Origin: a virus
Length of the DNA: 41,905 nucleotides
IMG/VR virus record: IMGVR_UViG_3300036800_000197
Coordinates: 1-41,905 of that record
Reading direction: 5' to 3' (one strand)
In this document: piece after piece, positions 39,424 through 41,905 of the stretch
Position numbering within the stretch: position 1 is the stretch's first letter
Layout: each line of letters opens with the position of its first letter
Made by a program: the position numbers and the translations under genes
The notes under the pieces: generated by a model
Database searches by the model: none
What the model saw: only the letters and a program-made list of their open reading frames with translations
What the model was told of the DNA's origin: nothing

Positions 39424-39754
39424 GGCGCCCCACCACCTCGCTCGCAGAATGGCGAGACGCCGCCTTAGCAATCGCATCGGCACGCTCCGCGCGTTGTTGC
39501 TGTAGCAGCTGCAGCTCGCGGGTCAGGCGCGCCTCGTCGAGGTCCATGCTGAGATCGTCGAGGCCGGCGAGCTGCAGCATGGCCTGGGCGATCGTGCGCG
39601 AGCGGCCCATCAGGCGCGCGAGGCCGAGCGGATCGGGCATCGTCTCGCCGCGCCGATAGCGGGCTGCCGTCGCCTCGGAGCAACCGACCACGCGGGCGAT
39701 TTCCTTGGCGGAGCCGAAGTCTCGGATCGCGGTCGTCAGGGTTGCGCTGTTCAT
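39416..39754 (-). CDS. HTH regulator, possible CII-type
   Basis: 112 residues. LTTAIRDFGSAKEIARVVGC then EATAARYRRGETMPDPLGLA gives an HTH at about 10-35; the rest is helical with LTRELQLLQQQRAERADAIA, suited to oligomerisation. It is the second gene after the Cro-like one in the early leftward transcript, the place of cII in lambdoid phages, but sequence similarity to CII is not evident. An in-frame ATG at 39787 is an alternative start. Confidence 0.6.
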   Translation of the reverse strand: MNSATLTTAIRDFGSAKEIARVVGCSEATAARYRRGETMPDPLGLARLMGRSRTIAQAMLQLAGLDDLSMDLDEARLTRELQLLQQQRAERADAIAKAASRHSASEVVGRHG

Positions 39755-39890
39755 GGCGCAGTCTCGCGGCGTCGATGGAGCAACCATGATCGAAGGTCCG
39801 TGCCAAAGTGTGGGGCACGGTAAAGAGCGACCGAAAGAAGAACGACCCGCGATGCTACGCGGGGGAACGGGCAGGGTGGGGTTTGGGGCC

Positions 39891-40127
39891 TCATCCTGCT
39901 GCCTCTGTGGCTGAAGCGAGACCCTCGGCTTTGGCCCTCTGCTCGACGAAATCGTTCGCCGTAACTGCGCCTCTGGTGGCTTTCTTGATGCGCTGGAGGT
40001 TCTCAAAGCTCGGGAACTGGCGCCCATGGCGGTATTTATGGACGAGCGCGCGCTGGCCGATGCCCGAGACTCGGGCGAATTCGGCGTCGCTCATCTCATG
40101 CTTGGACAACCAGTCTTCCAGGGTCAT
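39891..40127 (-). CDS. Cro-like repressor
   Basis: 78 residues. MTLEDWLSKHEMSDAEFARV, SGIGQRALVHKYRHGRQFPS, FENLQRIKKATRGAV: a lambda Cro/C1-type HTH at about 10-50. Divergent from the repressor gene at 40209. Its ATG (40125-40127) lies at the expected transcription start of the promoter below and lacks a Shine-Dalgarno, so the mRNA may be leaderless. Confidence 0.75.
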   Translation of the reverse strand: MTLEDWLSKHEMSDAEFARVSGIGQRALVHKYRHGRQFPSFENLQRIKKATRGAVTANDFVEQRAKAEGLASATEAAG

Positions 40128-40132
40128 GCCAA

Positions 40133-40162
40133 ATCGTATCCATCTTAGATACGGGTTGTCAA
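40133..40162 (-). promoter_or_regulatory. Leftward early promoter with operator
   Basis: On the minus strand -35 TTGACA (40157-40162), 18-base spacer, -10 TACGAT (40133-40138). Operator CGTATC-N7-GATACG at 40135-40153 covers the spacer and -10. The same -35 plus operator arrangement occurs at 41683-41711. Expected start near 40126. Confidence 0.75.
40135..40153. promoter_or_regulatory. Operator copy 1
   Basis: CGTATC CATCTTA GATACG: perfect six-base inverted repeat with seven-base centre. Identical half-sites occur at 41657-41675 and 41691-41709. Confidence 0.8.
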
Positions 40163-40208
40163 CCCGATGGTGTCAGCGCCCCGTCTCCGGGCGGGATACA
40201 CTCGTTGA

Positions 40209-40610
40209 GTGACCAAATACCGGAACCATCTGGACCGCCTGATGACTCTGTTGGGCATGCAAAACCATGAGTTGGCCGCCCTGGCGGGCACGAGTCGTCA
40301 GGCGATTTACAAGCTCCGCAACGGCAACACTCGAATGTTGCCGGATTGGGCGAAGCGAGTCGCGCCACATCTTGGCGTCCATTGGCTCGAACTTCTCGAC
40401 GGCGCCCCGACAGAATCGGATCAGGCACGTGCCGATTGGCTGGCGGCCTACGAGATGCTCGATGAGCGCGATCGTGAGACGCTATTGCGGGCCGCAGAAA
40501 GCATGAGCCGAAACTCCCCATTGCCGGTCCGGCCGAAGGAGCGGCCCCCGCCGCACCCCTCACAAAGGGGAGCGGGACAAAAAATCAAGGTGGGGGAAAG
40601 GGCGCGATGA
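40209..40610 (+). CDS. C1-type repressor (HTH, no peptidase domain)
   Basis: 133 residues from GTG at 40209. N-terminal HTH: LDRLMTLLGMQNHELAALAG then TSRQAIYKLRNGNTRMLPDW (about 8-48). The middle is helical with DWLAAYEMLDERDRETLLRA, and the last 30 residues are Pro/Lys-rich and flexible. There is no S24/LexA-type Ser-Lys dyad, so induction must differ from lambda CI. No Shine-Dalgarno; GATACA at 40195-40200 could be a -10 giving a leaderless message, as for lambda cI. Divergent from cro, so it is the best candidate to bind the CGTATC operators. Confidence 0.75.
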   Translation: MTKYRNHLDRLMTLLGMQNHELAALAGTSRQAIYKLRNGNTRMLPDWAKRVAPHLGVHWLELLDGAPTESDQARADWLAAYEMLDERDRETLLRAAESMSRNSPLPVRPKERPPPHPSQRGAGQKIKVGERAR

Positions 40611-40666
40611 TCGTGTGGCTGCGGCCGAAAGCGAAATCCGAGAGCGATGAGCAGGGAGAGAGCTGA
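40607..40666 (+). CDS. Mini-gene, 19 aa
   Basis: ATG at 40607 overlaps the repressor stop (ATGA, 40607-40610) and its own stop TGA (40664-40666) overlaps the next ATG (TGATG). MIVWLRPKAKSESDEQGES. Overlaps at both ends suggest a coupled mini-ORF; it may serve mainly to link translation. Confidence 0.5.
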   Translation: MIVWLRPKAKSESDEQGES

Positions 40667-40938
40667 TGTCAGATCAGAGGCACGTCGATCTCGAAATGCG
40701 TTTGGCTGCGATCGAGCATCTTCTGATGCGGGTCCACGCGATCATTCTTGTCACTAACACTCCGGATCAGCAGACTCTGGAGCGCGGCCTCGACCGGCTC
40801 GCGGAGCACGCGGCGGGACAGATGTTTCCGGGACTGAACGCCGCCCTTTCCGACCATGCAACCGACGAATTCGGGCGCGCAGTTCGGCGATTGCTTGAGG
40901 GGACAAAGGCGGTAGCGGCACAGTTACGGGCGCCGTGA
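40666..40938 (+). CDS. Helical protein, 90 aa, downstream of repressor
   Basis: ATG at 40666. LEMRLAAIEHLLMRVHAIIL, then LERGLDRLAEHAAGQMFPGL and FGRAVRRLLEGTKAVAA: amphipathic helices, likely oligomer-forming. Same transcript as the repressor, so expressed in the lysogen. Function unknown; candidates are immunity or repressor accessory proteins. Confidence 0.6.
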   Translation: MSDQRHVDLEMRLAAIEHLLMRVHAIILVTNTPDQQTLERGLDRLAEHAAGQMFPGLNAALSDHATDEFGRAVRRLLEGTKAVAAQLRAP

Positions 40939-40955
40939 GCATTCGAAAAATCAGA

Positions 40956-41276
40956 TCACGGTCGCAATGGCACATGGGGTTCGCCTCCGGGTTGGTTTCG
41001 CTGCGCCGCTTCTGGCCCGATTCGGAGCAATCGACTGTTCGCCGCCGGCGAACCTTCCTGGATTAGCAGTGCATGTAGGCCGCAAAGGCGGGAGGCGACG
41101 TGATTGACGATGGCTGTGCCCGGGGGAAGTCCATCGGAACTCCCGTCGACATAGAGATGCGCGCGCGTGCCATCGGCGTGGATCAGTTCGAAGGCCAGGT
41201 CATCTTTGGTGTGGTCTGGCGTGGCGGGATGCGCATCGGCGGCGCCGACAAGCAGAGTTAGCGACGAGTTGCTCAT
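40956..41276 (-). CDS. Unknown protein, 106 aa, leftward
   Basis: ATG at 41276. LTLLVGAADAHPA, FELIHADGTRAHLYVDGSSD, then GTAIVNHVASRLCGLHALLI, and a low-complexity end. Follows the lipoprotein gene by 34 bases in the same direction and may be its operon partner. No family recognised. Confidence 0.5.
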   Translation of the reverse strand: MSNSSLTLLVGAADAHPATPDHTKDDLAFELIHADGTRAHLYVDGSSDGLPPGTAIVNHVASRLCGLHALLIQEGSPAANSRLLRIGPEAAQRNQPGGEPHVPLRP

Positions 41277-41310
41277 GCCGCCAGTGTAGCACGGATCAGG
41301 GCGCCTCCTC

Positions 41311-41598
41311 CTAGAAGGACGAGCAGCTCACCGTTCCGCCGCCCATGCGTGTGCAGTTGGTGGTGACCGGCGCGCGATACGGGACCACGTAGGGCTGCTG
41401 GTAATAGGGCTGCGGCTGTGGTCGGCTCAGTAGGAACATTGCCGCCTGCGCGCGCCTCTCGCGGCGCTCTTCCATGCAGGGGCGGATGATTTCGCTCGAT
41501 GTCGCCAGACCGTACGAGCTGCACACCTCGTAATCGCTCGGCGGTGGATGGCATCCCGCGAGCGCGGCGACCATGAGCGCCCCTATGACCGCACGCAT
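41311..41598 (-). CDS. Small lipoprotein
   Basis: 95 residues from ATG at 41598. MRAVIGALMVAALAGCHPPP contains a signal peptide and lipobox (AAL-AGC), so Cys16 should be lipidated. Four further Cys (about 25, 41, 84 and 92 region) could form disulfides; the middle is Arg-rich then Pro/Tyr/Gln-rich (QPQPYYQQPYVVPY). Its start is about 60 bases from operator copy 2. A phage lipoprotein made in the lysogen can alter the host surface or block superinfection; the sequence alone does not show this. Confidence 0.65.
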   Translation of the reverse strand: MRAVIGALMVAALAGCHPPPSDYEVCSSYGLATSSEIIRPCMEERRERRAQAAMFLLSRPQPQPYYQQPYVVPYRAPVTTNCTRMGGGTVSCSSF

Positions 41599-41656
41599 AT
41601 TCTGTTTCCCCGATTTTTTTAAGCGCCGGCAGCGTAGCACGGGACGGCTCACCGAG

Positions 41657-41675
41657 CGTATCCAAAACAGATACG
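41657..41675. promoter_or_regulatory. Operator copy 2
   Basis: CGTATC CAAAACA GATACG, 34 bases from copy 3 (start to start). Position suits control of a leftward promoter for the lipoprotein gene as well as the rightward promoter next to it. Confidence 0.8.
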
Positions 41676-41682
41676 ATTGTTG

Positions 41683-41711
41683 TTGACAACCGTATCCAAT
41701 GTGGATACGCT
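41683..41711 (+). promoter_or_regulatory. Rightward promoter with operator in spacer
   Basis: -35 TTGACA (41683-41688), 17-base spacer, -10 TACGCT (41706-41711). The operator copy 3 (41691-41709) lies within the spacer and the -10. Same layout as the Cro promoter. Drives the gene at 41753. Confidence 0.7.
41691..41709. promoter_or_regulatory. Operator copy 3
   Basis: CGTATC CAATGTG GATACG. Covers the -10 side of the rightward promoter, so binding should block it. Confidence 0.8.
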
Positions 41712-41752
41712 CGCTCCCATCGAGCCACCCAGCCCGACAGGAGGACCACCCC

Positions 41753-41905
41753 ATGCTTCCCCTTTCCCCGGCCATGCGCCGCCTGCTGCTCGAGCTGCTC
41801 CGCCTCGGTTACGCACCGGATGACGCACAGGCCAACCTCGGCGACGCCCCGGATGCGGCGATCGCCTGGCAATGCCAGTCCATGCTCGACGACTACGCGG
41901 ACTAC
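41753..41905 (+). CDS. Partial protein, 3' end beyond window
   Basis: ATG at 41753 with AGGAGG at 41739-41744. The visible 51 residues begin MLPLSPAMRRLLLELLRLGY and continue with acidic/Ala-rich sequence (APDDAQANLGDAPDAAIAWQ). No domain recognised. Operator-controlled promoter just upstream places it in the repressor regulon. Confidence 0.6.
   Translation, partial: MLPLSPAMRRLLLELLRLGYAPDDAQANLGDAPDAAIAWQCQSMLDDYADY

Noticed and set aside
1-41905. tRNA or rRNA genes
   Set aside because: No cloverleaf with a TpsiC-type GGTTCRANYCC arm or rRNA-like stretch was noticed by eye; a covariance search would be needed to exclude them.

Overview
The window is almost certainly a temperate P22-like podovirus (phage or prophage) of a high-GC alphaproteobacterium. 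The phage assignment rests on a P22-type set of large terminase, portal, scaffold, coat, gp4-like tail accessory factor and gp10-like tail stabilisation protein, plus a XerD-like integrase and a repressor/Cro switch. The host assignment is an inference from a GcrA-family regulator, a group known from Alphaproteobacteria, from several small proteins of a style I associate with alphaproteobacterial phages, and from GC-rich codon use. Nothing was searched against a database. I recognise no tRNA, rRNA, CRISPR array or lysis gene here.

Layout, right to left, which is the main direction of transcription. At 41905-39400 lies the control region: a partial rightward gene, a lipoprotein, two small genes, a C1-type repressor (rightward), a divergent Cro-like gene and a further HTH protein. 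Three copies of one 19-bp operator (CGTATC-N7-GATACG) serve promoters at both ends of this region. From 39148 to 33371 is the early/replication block: GcrA-like regulator, several small genes, a replication-initiator-like gene that contains an iteron array and a long hairpin (probable origin), HNH-type protein, and a NusG/RfaH-like factor that may be the antiterminator. From 33316 to 26268 is an accessory block: integrase, frameshifted HNH endonuclease, ParB-like protein, HTH proteins, a glycosyltransferase and several rightward cargo genes. From 26258 to 14457 is packaging and head assembly: small-terminase-like HTH, large terminase, a candidate Acb2-type anti-CBASS protein, many small coupled genes, portal, scaffold and coat. 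From 14198 to 1 is the tail/virion block: gp4-like factor, a secreted GH12-like glycosidase, methyltransferase, gp10-like propeller protein, fibre-like and SPRY-like proteins, a sulfotransferase-GNAT fusion and ejection-type proteins, running off the left end.

The leftward genes are packed tightly, most with ATGA, TGATG or TTGA stop/start overlaps. This suggests long polycistronic transcripts with translational coupling, for which an encoded NusG-like antiterminator makes sense. Rightward genes (homing HNH genes, a membrane protein, small conserved proteins, a possible ADP-ribosyltransferase-fold protein) interrupt this pattern and look like later insertions. The most interesting items are the origin-like array within the initiator gene, the Acb2-like protein, the GH12-like enzyme, the relocated and duplicated C-terminal module of the gp10-like protein, the sulfotransferase-GNAT fusion, and the shared-operator regulon.
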